DNA from: Nelumbo lutea
Taxonomy: Eukaryota > Streptophyta > Magnoliopsida > Proteales > Nelumbonaceae
NCBI GenBank assembly: GCA_022828595.1
Contig: JAKGHH010000003.1
Coordinates: 9,424,934 to 9,488,933, forward strand
DNA length: 64,000 bases
Reading direction: 5' to 3'
Made by a program: the position numbers and the translations under genes. Positions 53,430 to 64,000 of the stretch are shown piece after piece. The notes beneath the pieces were generated by a model. The model had not been told where the DNA came from. It saw only the letters and a program-made list of their open reading frames with translations, and searched no databases. How positions within the stretch are numbered: position 1 is the first letter of the stretch; every line of letters begins with the position of its first letter.

Positions 53430-54650
53430 GTATTGAATAGTTCTCACCATCATCATTTGTGCCTTATCCCAGCTATATGGGGTCAGCTCCATGAATCTTG
53501 TTTTGCCTATCCGTTCGATTTAAAGCCACATCCACTGTTAAAATATTAGTGCTCAAATCATTTCTTACTACTACTCATGTCCCTTTTGGTCTACCCTGAG
53601 CTCTTCTAGCCCCTTCAATGTGTAACAAATCACTTCTAGGTTCTAGTCTACTCTTTCTCTCTCTCTCATTTTATCACCTATTGGAGCTACTCCTAGGTTT
53701 GTACAGATAACTTCATTCCAAATCATATCCTTTCTAGTTTCACTCATCCATCTTAGCATATAGGTCTTTGCTGCATTCAGTTTTTGGACATGTTGTTTCT
53801 TGACTGCCCAACACTTTGCTTCATACAACATAGCTGGCCTTACAACTGTTTTATAGAATTTTCCTTTTAATCTATGTGGTATTCTCCTATTACATAGAAG
53901 TCTAGATGCACCTCTTCATTTTACCCATCCTACTCTAATTCTTTGGGTGATATCCTCCTCAATCTCTCCCTTGTTATGAATTATTGAACCAAGGTATTGG
54001 AAATGGTCACATCCAGTGTAAATCTCTTGATTTACACTTCTATTATTACTAAATTTACATGTCATATACCCTGCTTTAGTCCTACTAATTTTAAAACCTC
54101 TTGTTTCTAAGGCATTTGTCCATAAACTTAATTTCACATTTAACCCTTCATTAGTTTCATCAACTAAAGCAATGCCATCCATAAACAACATGCACCATGG
54201 AACTTCCTCCCGAATATGTTTAGCTAATTCATCTGTGATCAATGCAAATAGATAAGGGCTAAGTGACGAACCTTGGTGAAGACCCATAATAACTATAAAA
54301 TCTGACGTCTCTCCCATTGGTGTTCTAACATTGGTTGTTGCCCCCTCATACATATCCTTAATTAGGTCTATATACCTATTTTGTACCTTTTTTTTCCAAG
54401 ACCCAGCATATTATTTCTCTAAGAACTTTATCATATGCCTTTTCTAGATGAATGAATGCCATATGAAGATCTTTTTTCTTCTCTTTGAACTTTTCTACAA
54501 TCGTCTCAAAAGAGATATAACTTCTATAGTTGATTTCCTTGGTATACAGCCAAATTGGTTCTCTGGTACACTTGTTTCAAAGCTATATTTTTCTAAGGTT
54601 CCCTCTAATTCCTACGATTTTTTCCAATATATCTTCCTTCCAGAGGTTGA
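53430..54650 (-). mobile_element. RTE-type LINE, 3' part of ORF2
   Basis: The minus strand encodes MYEGATTNVRTPMGE, LHQGSSLSPYLFALITDELA, VPWCMLFMDGIALVDETNEG and YLGSIIHNKGEIEEDITQRI (reverse transcriptase), then LYEAKCWAVKKQHVQKLN and MLRWMSETRKD. These are typical of plant RTE-type LINEs. The catalytic motif is FMDG instead of FADD, so it is dead. Upstream parts continue beyond the MITE at 54661. Confidence 0.85.
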
Positions 54651-54660
54651 ACGGCAGACC

Positions 54661-54887
54661 ATGGTTCAAAGTATCGATACGCCTCTGCATACTTTAAACA
54701 GTGCGGAAATATGATTTTTTTTTATTTTTTTTTCAAAATTTGGTTTTTGGGGAGTTTTTAACCTATATTTTTCATCAAAAAAAGTAGACCCAAAAGATAC
54801 GATATGATAAACAGGTGTATCAGGACCCAAAAGATACGATATGATACGCCCGATACGGGGCGTATCGTATCGATTTTTTGAACCTTG
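54661..54887. mobile_element. Mutator-type MITE with 9-bp target duplication
   Basis: The element starts ATGGTTCAAAGTATCGATAC and ends GTATCGATTTTTTGAACCTTG. CGGCAGACC lies on both sides (54652-54660, 54888-54896). It is inserted in the RTE LINE, whose sequence resumes right after it. It is the best-preserved member of the GATACG repeat family seen at 1140 and 27428. Confidence 0.88.
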
Positions 54888-54896
54888 CGGCAGACC

Positions 54897-55180
54897 CATC
54901 ACCTTCACTATTCTCAAGTCATCTATCTGTAATTTGTTGCGCATCATCTTCCACGTCTTGTACAATACCTGGCCTACTACTATTTTCACCATTAATACTT
55001 CTACCTCCTCATTCCTGATTTCTACAGCTCTGAGTCATGCTGCTGTGTTTTTCATCTGAATCTCTTTTATCAGTGAGTCTAATATTGCTTGCCAGTTGTT
55101 CACCTTCCTTTTTGCTGTAATTACATACCTTTTATCCCAATTTCCTTTCTCCACCTCCATTGACACTTTGATTGTTGTCT
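54897..55180 (-). mobile_element. Continuation of the RTE LINE beyond the MITE
   Basis: Read on the minus strand, the stretch has short pieces in different frames (for example a VVGQVLYKTWK-like piece) in line with the upstream part of the interrupted LINE. The 3'-to-5' order agrees with 53430-54650. The left limit is set by the duplicated CGGCAGACC; the right limit is uncertain. Confidence 0.45.
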
Positions 55181-57979
55181 GTAAGCTAGTAATTAGCATA
55201 GTCTTCTTTTTTCTTTTTTTTTGTCTCCATTACTGTAGCTAGACTCACCTATAGTGGGGGCTTGGTTCTCGTCTTTGCCCTGAGACCCATCTCCTTTTAT
55301 TGAGACTTCCTTTTGTTCCTCCTCCATATAACCTTCTTCGATATGAATCAGGTAAGTTTGCAAAGTCTCTGTGACCATCTTCTGTCCATAACACTCCTTC
55401 CCTTCCAACAAACATATTATTTGTTTTTTTTTTTCCTTCTTTGAACTCCTCTATGATTGTTATAATTTACAAACCAGCCCTTCTTGTTCCATCGTAGCAT
55501 CACTTCATACCTACAATTTGATGAAGAGATTGAGCTCTTCCACCCGTGCTTCCTCACAGAGAAAGTTGCTCCATCCACGAAACTTTGCAGCCACTATAGC
55601 TTCTCCAACCAAGAAAACTGTAGCCTTTCTTTCCTCCTTGATTTTCAATGACCTTTGACCCTAGCTTTTGTGTTCTTTCAAGATAATTTTTTAGCTTCAA
55701 CCTGTAACTCTCTTCTCCACTTAGTTGCATTCACAAACCCTCCTCTTTTCTCCATCACAAAGTGACTTCCTTCATCTTCCGATATATAAATTATTTATTC
55801 GTAATAACACAAATATTAAATGATTGATATGATTATGAATATATGGCTTAATTCTTTTTATTGATTAAAATTTATAATAAATCAGAATTGAACTTTATAA
55901 CATTCTAGAAAGGTGTATTAGTGCTTCTTTTATCATTAATATCATTGCATATTTCCACATATTTCACAATATTTCCACAATGTCTATACTTTTTACAATA
56001 TTTCCATCCAACATTCTAACATATGTCCTACATTTGGGTAACCGACATTTTGATTGACAATAACATTTTAAACCTTGCATACTAGCAACAAACTTGCTTA
56101 TTTTGTGTTGAAATAAGAAGAAAAATAAAAGGGGAATAATTTCTGAACAAGAAGAGAAGAAAATAAAATGAAGAAAAAATAGATGAATTGGCAGGTCAGA
56201 TCATGCGTAGCATTGTTCTTTCCCACTATGTGATATATTAACTTCAAGTAATGTATGGTAAATAACAAATACACCCTTAATAGGTAAGGGTGGCCATAGG
56301 TACATATACACATATCTATGTATAAATGTATGATATAAAATAACACACAAACACACACATAAACAGACACATGCACACACACATATGCATACATGTAGTG
56401 TGTAAATAATTCTGGGCTGGGTCTTAAGTATTGGGCCCCAGGCCTAGTGTGGAAATTTCTTGGCCTGATGTGGGCTTGAGTCCAGGCTGGGCTTGGACAA
56501 AAGAACTAGGTCCAAGCCTGGAAATTTTCAGGCTATACCAGGCCTGGTGACAGATGATCACCCATAGGGGAAGGGCTTGCTAGAAAGAATCACAAATGGA
56601 CAATCCAAAGAGTTTGCAGTCCAAAAACTATGGTTAGGATTATTTGGTTCAATAACAACCCCTTTAACAGAGTCTAGCAAATTTAAAATATAGAATTTTG
56701 AATTTCCCTTAAACTCCTAAAACCATAGTTCTAGGCGATGCTGTGAGGTGTAAAAGAGACAGGGAAGGGAATTGCTTCTGATTTACATGACGACATTGCA
56801 AGAAATAAGGAAAGCAGTCCTTTGGGGGACTGTCACCCATACATAGGTCTTCCTAGAATTTAATTTTGTTTCCAGAGAAGCATCATAGTGCACAATAACA
56901 CAAGAAGAGGAACTTATCAAAAAAAAAAAAAAAGACACAAGAAAAGGGTGATGAAATGGATTTCCAAAGTGAAGCTAGAGAATTTTTTGGAGCCAATCCA
57001 AATTCAACCATTAGCTAGTATACCATGAATTTCAGTCACCACCTTGTGCTATAGTTTATTGGTTTTCTATGAGAATCTCCACAGCCAGCGGCTAGAAGAG
57101 CTAGGGGCAGACTGAAAAGGACTTGGTTGGGATAGTAAGAAATGATTTAAGTGCCCATAATTTAAGGATGGATATGGCAATGAACAGAATAAAATGTTGA
57201 AACAGGATTCATGTAGCCAACCCCATATGGTTAATGATAATTATAAGAAAAAAAGGCATGGTTAATGATAATTATCAAAAAAAAGGCTTGGTTAGTGATG
57301 ATGATCTGTCTTCAGTTCATTTGTAATATAAAAATGTCAAATGTTTTGAAAATTGTAATTATATTATAAATTACAAAGAAGGTTGAATTTAATTGAATTG
57401 TGAATGACAAGATTTCTTCTGTTTTTTTAAGAAATGTCAAAAAATTAAAAGCAAAGAACTTAATTATATATAGAAAATTCATTTTACTCCAAAGTCCACG
57501 TCAATATGTACTTAAATATGACAAATTTTACTACTTGTACATTAGAAGTATAAGATGATTTTGTCAAGTTTGACTTGAATGCTCACAAACCCATCTTGGC
57601 TCTTTAAACTACATATGATGGAAAATAAACTTAAAGGTTTTGAAAAAGGTCTTAAATAACCTAAATAAATCTTTACTAGTAAGGGTTTTAAAACAATAGT
57701 CCTTTGGGATTCATGTTGAAAGAATTGAAGGAATGACAAAGTAGAGAACCAGGTCTCAGTTGAATTGTATAAGTTGCAGGATTGAAATGTTAACTATAGG
57801 ACCTTTTTTTTTTTTTATCAATAAGTTAACTGTAAGACTTTCCTAGAAAAGTACATAGATATATGGTTCAAATCAAAACCCTTGGGATTCATGACTTGAG
57901 TTGTATATTGTAGGATTTTGACAATAATGGATGGACTTGGTTTCACATCACACCTCTGAAAATTGTAAATTATGGTGAC
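55181..57979. other. Spacer, mostly AT-rich
   Basis: No gene was recognised. A CA/CATA-rich tract lies at 56343-56395. TAAGGGTGGCCATAGG at 56286 and GATGATCACCCATA at 56550 could be decayed ends of a hAT-type MITE with CCAGGC/GGCCTG-rich DNA between. A 25-bp piece (GGTTAATGATAATTAT) is repeated at 57229 and 57260. Confidence 0.4.
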
Positions 57980-58005
57980 AGGTCTTTGTTGGGGAAAAGG
58001 CAAAT

Positions 58006-61000
58006 ATGGGTATCAAACAAGCTTTAAAGAGTATTGATGCTTTTCCTCGTGCGGAAGAGCACTTGTTGCAGAAGACACAATCTGGAGCAGTTGGTAAGGA
58101 TATCTTGTTTTTTTAGTTATGCTCACTAAAATATAAATAACATTGACCCTGTAAATTCTTTTATTGGCTATTCTTTATGCATCTGTTATTTAGTTCCTTA
58201 CTACCAATAAAATAGGAAAATGACAGGGTTAACATTTTTATAAAATAGAAAAAAAATGTGCCCAACACCCCACAATCCAGATAATCTGGGAGTAGAAATG
58301 CCAGAGGAATTAAATGCCACCCATATTTTCTTGATTCCTAAGGCTAATGGGCCTGAGAAGGTTGAGCAGTTTCCATCCCAAAAGTCATTGTAAATGCTCT
58401 CTATAAAATCTTCTCAAAACTTTTTACAAATTGTCTTTGTGATATCCTTACCAAAGTTGTGCCGCCCTAGCAAGGAGCTTTTGTTCTTGGATGGCAGATG
58501 TGGATAATGTCATCCTTGGTCATGAGATCATGCATTATTTGAGGAAGAAGGGATATTTTGGGGCGTTTGTACTTTAGGTGGACATGTCGAAGGTCTATGA
58601 TAGGGTGAGTTAGTCTTTCCTTTTGGAGGTATTGGCAGCCTTGGGGCTTTGACAATAGGTGGAGTGCATTGATTCACAACTGTATATCTACTACTAAAAT
58701 GGTTGTTCTTGTGAATGGTGAGCCTGCAGTGAGTTTTTTATCCTTCTCGTAATCTACGCTAAGGTGATCTGCTATCTCTATATCTTTTCGTTATTTGTAT
58801 GAATGTGTTGCTCATTTATCTCAATCATCTGCTTGAGATGGGTGGATTGAAGGATGTTAAACTTGGAAGGGGATGCCCAAGCATACATCATTTACTCTTT
58901 GCTCATGACCTCTATGTGTTTGGTCAAAGAAAGAAAGGTGAGTTTCGGATGTTACAACATGCCTTGGCTTTTTTTTGGGTGGCATTGGGTGAAGATGTTG
59001 ATTATAGTAAGTTCGACATAATGTATGTGTATTTATTAATAATATATACTTTTATACATATGGACATGCTATTGACCGTGCTGTGGGTTGTGCTGGCATG
59101 GGTGCATATGGGTCACGGGCCATGCCGGCCTGTGGGCCTTAAACCCCTAGCCCAACCCGGCCTGGCCTGGCATTGTGGGTTGTGCTGGGCACAACATGAC
59201 ACTGTAGCACGACGAGCCATGTTTGGCATAATCCACATCGTGCCAGGCTGTGCTGCCCCATGGGTGGCCCAACCTGTTTTACACCTAAGTTAGGCTTTGT
59301 ATTGCAGAGCCTGTTCTTTGTAGGGCTATTCATCAGTAATACATTATTAAGATCCTTGGGCTTGTGATATACTGATGTTAGATTCTAGGTTCTTCTTCTC
59401 CACTCACTTCTTTGTCTAGCCTTGGAACTTGGATGGAGTCTATCTTCCATGTTGCTCGTTAGAGTTAGGTTGAGAAGAGGAAGAAGGAGAAGAAGAAGAA
59501 AAGAATTGAATGGGTGTCTCACACACTATTCACACCTAGAAATTGATATTTATATTAAATATGTAAAAGGACAATTCTGTCCTCAAATAATGTAGAAAAG
59601 GTGTACAAGAAATAAAGAATATAGTGTACAAAGAGTATAGTATAAATATGCTTCCAAGATACATAAAAAGTAAAAGACAAAATTAACCCTATTTGTCTCT
59701 ACATTCCCCCTCAAATTGATGTTGGGGAATGAGCATCAATTTGTCCATGAGATAGGTGTGCTGTGCTCTTGACATAACTTTAGTGAGAAGCTCTGCAATC
59801 TGAAGTCCAGAAGAGACACAAGGGAGAGAGATATTGCCTGCAAGGTGGAGATCCCTAATAAAGTGACAATCAACTTCAATACGCTTTGTACACTCATGGA
59901 ACACAGGATTGGAAGCAATCTTGATAGCATTGAGATTGCTAGTAAAAGAACAAGGGATGGGAGGTCAATATGAAGGTTGTGCAAAAGAGCCTTAAGGCAA
60001 ATAACTTATTGCAGACAGAGGATATGGCCCTATATTCTGCTTCAATAGAAGATTTAGAAACAGTAAATTGCTTTTTACACTTCTAAGATATGAATCCCCT
60101 AGAAATACACACCAACCAGTAGTAGATCTTCGAGTGTCTGCACAACCAGCCCAATCAGCATCTGCATAGGCAGAAAGATGGAGAGACGATGATGATGAAA
60201 GTAGGCCATGAGATAACCCTCTTTGTCTCTACATTGCATACACCCTGAACTATCTTATATTTGGACTTGCTTTTCCTCTTTCTTCATCGTTTGAGTAGAA
60301 TTCTTTTCCTCCAAGCCACTCTTCTCTCCTTTATATAACAGGGTTAATATTGGTATTTTCTTCATCTTCTGTTGAGCAACAGCATAGTACATTGTTTTTC
60401 TTTTTTATCATGGAAAGAGGTTGGTACTAGGCATGGTTTTAAATGTCCATAAATTTCCTTATACTTTTGCAACATATTTCCATTTCCATGGATACCAACA
60501 TGAAATATTAGTAGAATCAACATATTCTCCAGTGAAAACTACTGGTGCTATGTGGAGTACAAGAGATAGTATTATAACTTAAGTTGGCGACAACATTTTA
60601 GATATGTGGAATATCAGTTTCATTGCCTACCTAATGGACATGGTTACCACTTTGAGCCAGCTTGAAAATTTTTCCAAACATGATGTTAAATCTTACCTTT
60701 TATTGTACGATAAATTATTTTATTGATCTATTAGAATCATTTGTACTTTGAATTTAAATTTTGCTTGAACTCACTTTATCATGTAGCTTTGATGATTTAG
60801 AACGAGATAATAATCTAAATGGGTCTACTTATGAGGGTCATTTATCCAATTGAAGGTTTAGATCTGTTGAGTTATTTGGGCTGTGAGGAGCATTTTTTTA
60901 TATGGGCCACTCTATTTATTTTATGTTTTTACTTTTTAGGTTTTAGTTATAATGGGCCTATTTGGTCTGTTCTTTTCTTTATTCTTGCAGCCACCCTCTT

Positions 61001-62856
61001 ATGGGCATTATTGCAAATGTACACTAATGCATTTAATAGAGAGTAGCTTGAATATGTCAAAGGAGAAGGCTGGAGAACAGCTACAATTCCTTCTTCCCCA
61101 AACCCTCATTTCCTCCTTTTTTTCTCTCAACTGTTCTAAACTTCTCACATATTTCTGCACTTATTCTTTGATTAAAACTTAAGATGTAGTGCTATTTTGG
61201 TTTTATAGAATCCTTCTGCATGGTGAAAATTGGAGACATGCAGCAAGCTTACCTGATTGTGGTCACATTGGAAACCATTTCCTATGTATACACTTTAAAT
61301 ACTTTTCCATCTTTTTTCTATATTAAATTTCATAAAGTAAAGATTTTTGGAAGTGAACTTTACTACATCCAAATCTAGCACATAAAATGTGAAATTCTTC
61401 TCCTTGACATATTCTATGTGGAAGGTGGGACTAATCTAATGTGATATCTGCCTCCATCCTATCCTTTATTTTTACTTTCTCAATTGGAATATACTGGATT
61501 TAGAATGAACTTGAACTTACTCCATTTTCCTTTTTCCCTGTAGTCTCCGTTATTGGTCTGGTAATAATGGCTACATTGTTCTTGCACGAACTAAAGTATT
61601 ATCTCACCACATATACAGTCCATCAGGTTTGTATATCTGCTACAACTCCTTTATTTGTCCTGTATCCATCCTGCTTTTTCATGTATTATGTTTGTGTTCC
61701 GTTCTTTCCTGCAATTATATTTTTACAGTGTTTTAATAGACAATGCTATGAATGTTGCTGCTTTTGCCTGTTTCTATCTATTCTATGATTCTGACTTCTA
61801 TGTTCTGGTCAGATGTCTGTTGATTTGAAACGTGGTGAAACTCTTCCTATCCATATAAATATGACATTCCCATCTTTACCTTGTGATGGTCAGAATTTCT
61901 CTTTCTCATTTTAGACCAAGTCTGCCAGATTATTGTTGATTTGGAGCACATCTTTGTGCTGATAAACTTCATTCCCTGAATTGAATGATAAACGTTAATC
62001 TATTTTGCAGTTTTAAGTGTGGATGCAATTGATATGTCAGGCAAACATGAAGTGGATCTTGATACAAACATATGGAAAGTAAGGGCGTTGACATTACTTA
62101 CTCTTTAGGTTTTCTCTTGCAAGTTACATATTTCATATATGTTGATTATTATTTCCTTATCATGATGGTATGTTTTTCTGTTGCTAGTGATGGGTTTATA
62201 ATTTTGTATTTCTTTGTGATTTTTCTTTTCTTTTAGAGGTGTTGTCATTTCTCAGGATGCTTTCCCTTGCTTTCTTGTCTTAAGATTGTGGGTGCTTGTA
62301 TTATTCCTTTGTTTTTTGCCTGGTAATATCTTCCTTATTTACACCCTTTACAACTAAAAAAGAAGGAAAAAAAATAAGGGTTTATGATCAATGTTAGTCG
62401 GGTGAGGTAACTGTGGGCCTGTGGCTACCTCAAGGAAATTTTGGTTTTCTATATCATTGTACATTCATTTATCTATGGTTAATACAATGTACAGTTTCCA
62501 GTATATAATAACCACTCTTCAATTTATTTCTTTGTGGAAATGAGCCTGAAAAGTTCCTTGAGTCTCAATTTATTTATTTGTTCTATTTATTTTCTTCCAT
62601 TCATCTCCTGAGCCTTTGGCCTTAAAATCATGGTTTCTTCGTAAATTCCATCTTGTTTTCTCAATTCATTCTCCTGAGGCTGTGGCTTTCTTGTTTCTTC
62701 TTTCTTCCCGAGCAAAGCTGATTGGACTTAGCAGTATTCTGTCAATCTGCTAACATGTTGAATGTCTGCAGCTTCGCATAAATCAAAATGGTGATATTAT
62801 TGGTACTGAATATATATCTGATCTTGTTGAGAAGGAGCATACAGCTCACAAACATG
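58006..62856 (+). CDS. ERGIC3/ERV46-like protein, first five coding exons (3' end outside window)
   Basis: Exons: 58006-58093, 61544-61626, 61813-61888, 62011-62078 and 62772-62856; all phases fit, giving 133 codons. The peptide starts [20 protein letters not shown], then SGAV, a membrane helix ([20 protein letters not shown]), [35 protein letters not shown] and later [13 protein letters not shown]. This is the N-terminal domain of the ERV41/ERV46 (ERGIC) family, receptors cycling between ER and Golgi. The Met at 58006 opens the conserved start. An acceptor-like ACAG at 57977-57980 suggests a 5' UTR intron. Later exons, including the C-terminal luminal domain, are expected beyond 64000. Confidence 0.88.
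58270..59020 (+). mobile_element. LINE reverse transcriptase fragment in ERGIC3-like intron 1
   Basis: The plus strand encodes [20 protein letters not shown], then in shifted frames [20 protein letters not shown] and [19 protein letters not shown] pieces. These follow the order of the first half of plant L1-type reverse transcriptase (IPK motif, DM-x-KAYDRV motif). Many stops and shifts show an old fragment, in the same orientation as the host gene. Confidence 0.7.
59050..59292. mobile_element. hAT-type MITE fragment of the 22842 family
   Basis: The right end AACCTGTTTTACACCTAA matches TGATTTACACCTCTA at 23440. The body has the same GGGCC, GGTTGTG and GGCACAAC words. The left inverted repeat and target duplication are missing. 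Confidence 0.5.
59400..60240 (-). mobile_element. Ty1/copia 3' fragment (RNase H end, polypurine tract, LTR start)
   Basis: The minus strand encodes [20 protein letters not shown] (RNase H, about 60160-60090), [30 protein letters not shown] and [14 protein letters not shown], the usual end of the copia polyprotein, with frame breaks. The inverse polypurine tract TTGAGGGGGAATG lies at 59702-59714, and LTR sequence would start TGTAGAGAC at 59703 going left. The far LTR end was not located. It lies in intron 1 of the ERGIC3-like gene, antisense to it. Confidence 0.82.
60241..61543. other. Remaining intron 1 DNA of the ERGIC3-like gene
   Basis: No further gene or transposon domain was recognised. 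The plus-strand frames at 60819-61182 have no conserved features. Confidence 0.4.
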
Positions 62857-63465
62857 GTAAGTTTGCACATCAGGCATCCTTTTTCCTATTAAGAAATATT
62901 TCCTTGTAGTTTTTAAGTTCTTTTTTAGTCACATTAATATTATCTCCCTCAGTCTATTCTGAATGATATTTACTGGATAAGAAAGAAGGCTATCTCATTT
63001 ATAGTCAAGTACACAATTGGTGGAAAAGTGGTTTTGCTTTGTTGTTTCAGAAGAATCACCTTATCCAGAACCATTTATATAGAATTGCTTGTAGAAAATA
63101 ATGAAGAAATCAAAAATGACTTCAGACTTAAGATATGTTATATGTGGATACCTGAACATACATTTGGGCTACCAATATTAACATGGTATGGCAAAGCTAC
63201 TAACCCTTGATACTTGTTGAGTATTAAGTTCCATTTCCTAATGCTATTCTCTTGATCATATAATTTATGTACTTATTTGTAGCAAAATATACAGAATGAT
63301 ATTTGATAAATTTTACTATACGAAATTTAGTAGATTTTTGAAATTTCATTGAATTTGAGGGAATATAGATTAAAGACTACAAGTTGTGAAACTATTTCCA
63401 ATTTACCAATCTTCTTTCTTTTTCCTCTGGCATTTTGGAGTTTTTTTTTTCTCATTTTTGGGATG
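62857..63465. other. Intron 5 DNA of the ERGIC3-like gene
   Basis: AT-rich. I looked for a sixth coding exon after the GT at 62857 and found none with the expected C-terminal sequence. Confidence 0.4.
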
Positions 63466-63905
63466 TAGGTGGACTTCATTGGCGATGCAGAAAATCTTTT
63501 AGGGCCTCATGTTTTTTCTCTTGACCTAAGAAGAGATGTAATATCTTATTGAGATGCACAAGAGCTGCAATCCTGTGGGCAGTTTGGGAAGAAAGAAATG
63601 CTGGACTATTCAAAGAAAAGGCCCTAACCAGAAAATTTTTGATAGGAAACATATCTTTGAAGGTGGTCAATTGGGTAAAATATTAAAAAGATCATTGTTC
63701 CTTTTTTTGTTGAAAATATATTAAGGGGATGCCAGGTTGTGGCTCAACCGTCATCAAGACATCTGCACCACCTTTCTTGTGGACCCCTCCCATCCATAAC
63801 TTCATTAAGCTTGATTTAATGGTTAACCGAAGCCCTTCTTGCATAGATAGTTTTTTAGGAATTGTTGAGGAAGTATTTTTACTGTATTTTCTGGTCCTAC
63901 AGGCC
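63466..63905 (+). mobile_element. LINE fragment (post-zinc-finger region)
   Basis: The plus strand encodes RCTRAAILWAVWEERNAG then LKVVNWVK and PPFLWTPPIHNFIKLDL. The same order occurs in the LINE at 10560-10850 (RCTRVAVCWTLWEERN, VKVVHWVKTLKWF, PPSGGFIKLNFDG), so both belong to one family. It is a short internal fragment within intron 5 of the ERGIC3-like gene. Confidence 0.7.
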
Positions 63906-63913
63906 ATGAAAAC

Positions 63914-64000
63914 TAGGGGTCCAAAAAACTGAAAACCGAACCACACCGAGGAAATCGAATCAAAAAATCTAGTTAACCCAACTGATTGATTCCCTTTTGG
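63914..64000. mobile_element. Left end of a hAT-type MITE running off the window
   Basis: TAGGGGTCCAAAAAACTG followed by AAAACCGAACCACACCG has the TAGGGGT start of the other hAT-type elements here and a repetitive ACCGAA composition. The other end is outside the window. Confidence 0.4.

Noticed and set aside
63028..63210. Sixth exon of the ERGIC3-like gene
   Set aside because: Reading on in the required phase from the acceptor-like TTTCAG gives a stop after ten codons and no family-typical sequence.
1..64000. tRNA or rRNA genes
   Set aside because: No cloverleaf-like segment with A and B box sequences and no rRNA-like conserved stretch was noticed on either strand. This was a visual search only; a tRNAscan-SE run would settle it.

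Overview
The window is nuclear DNA of a flowering plant. Split genes with GT/AG introns, three recognisable plant gene families (cell-wall invertase, a 2-oxoglutarate dioxygenase, a non-specific phospholipase C exon), L1- and RTE-type LINEs, Tat-type Ty3/gypsy and Ty1/copia pieces and many hAT- and Mutator-type MITEs all point that way. The species cannot be fixed from sequence alone; a non-grass angiosperm (basal eudicot or magnoliid) is only an impression. No tRNA, rRNA, CRISPR array or bacterial-type gene was seen.

Layout. 1-2530: AT-rich DNA with a possible terminal exon at the left edge and a LINE tail. 2531-9980: a head-to-tail array of a non-autonomous LTR retrotransposon, LTR-internal-LTR-internal-LTR-internal-LTR. 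Its long LTRs carry a 15-bp minisatellite (about 46, 22 and 54 units) between the TATA box and the primer-binding site. 10200-18190: LINE pieces in both orientations, a short candidate LTR with a primer-binding site, and an orphan phospholipase C exon. 18710-24673: a five-exon gene for a small membrane protein of unknown function. Its 5-kb last intron has collected an L1 piece, an RTE piece and three hAT-type elements. 24975-31740: MITEs, microsatellites and AT-rich DNA.

32029-36875: an apparently intact seven-exon cell-wall invertase gene with the 9-bp mini-exon typical of the family. Its CDS adds up to 1722 nt with no frame break. 40118-46847 (minus): an ACC-oxidase-homologue type 2-oxoglutarate/Fe(II) dioxygenase gene. 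Its single 5.5-kb intron holds a 5'-truncated, mutated Tat-type retrotransposon in the opposite orientation. A second, 5'-truncated copy of its last exon lies inverted upstream of the gene (47512-47765) and matches the gene over 224 bp by my reading. That copy carries a hAT MITE whose empty site is preserved in the gene's own 3' flank.

48360-57980: MITEs, an RTE LINE interrupted by a Mutator-type MITE with a 9-bp target duplication, and a GC-rich segment around 51930-52620 that may hold upstream exons. 58006-62856: the first five coding exons of an ERGIC3/ERV46-like secretory-pathway protein, which runs off the right edge. Its first intron contains LINE, hAT and copia pieces.

The genes look independent. 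The best candidate for something undescribed is the LTR-minisatellite family at 2531-9980. It shares LTR ends and polypurine tract with the Tat-type element at 41543-45949, so the two look like a non-autonomous family and a decayed relative of its helper. The second is the inverted-repeat arrangement around the dioxygenase gene.
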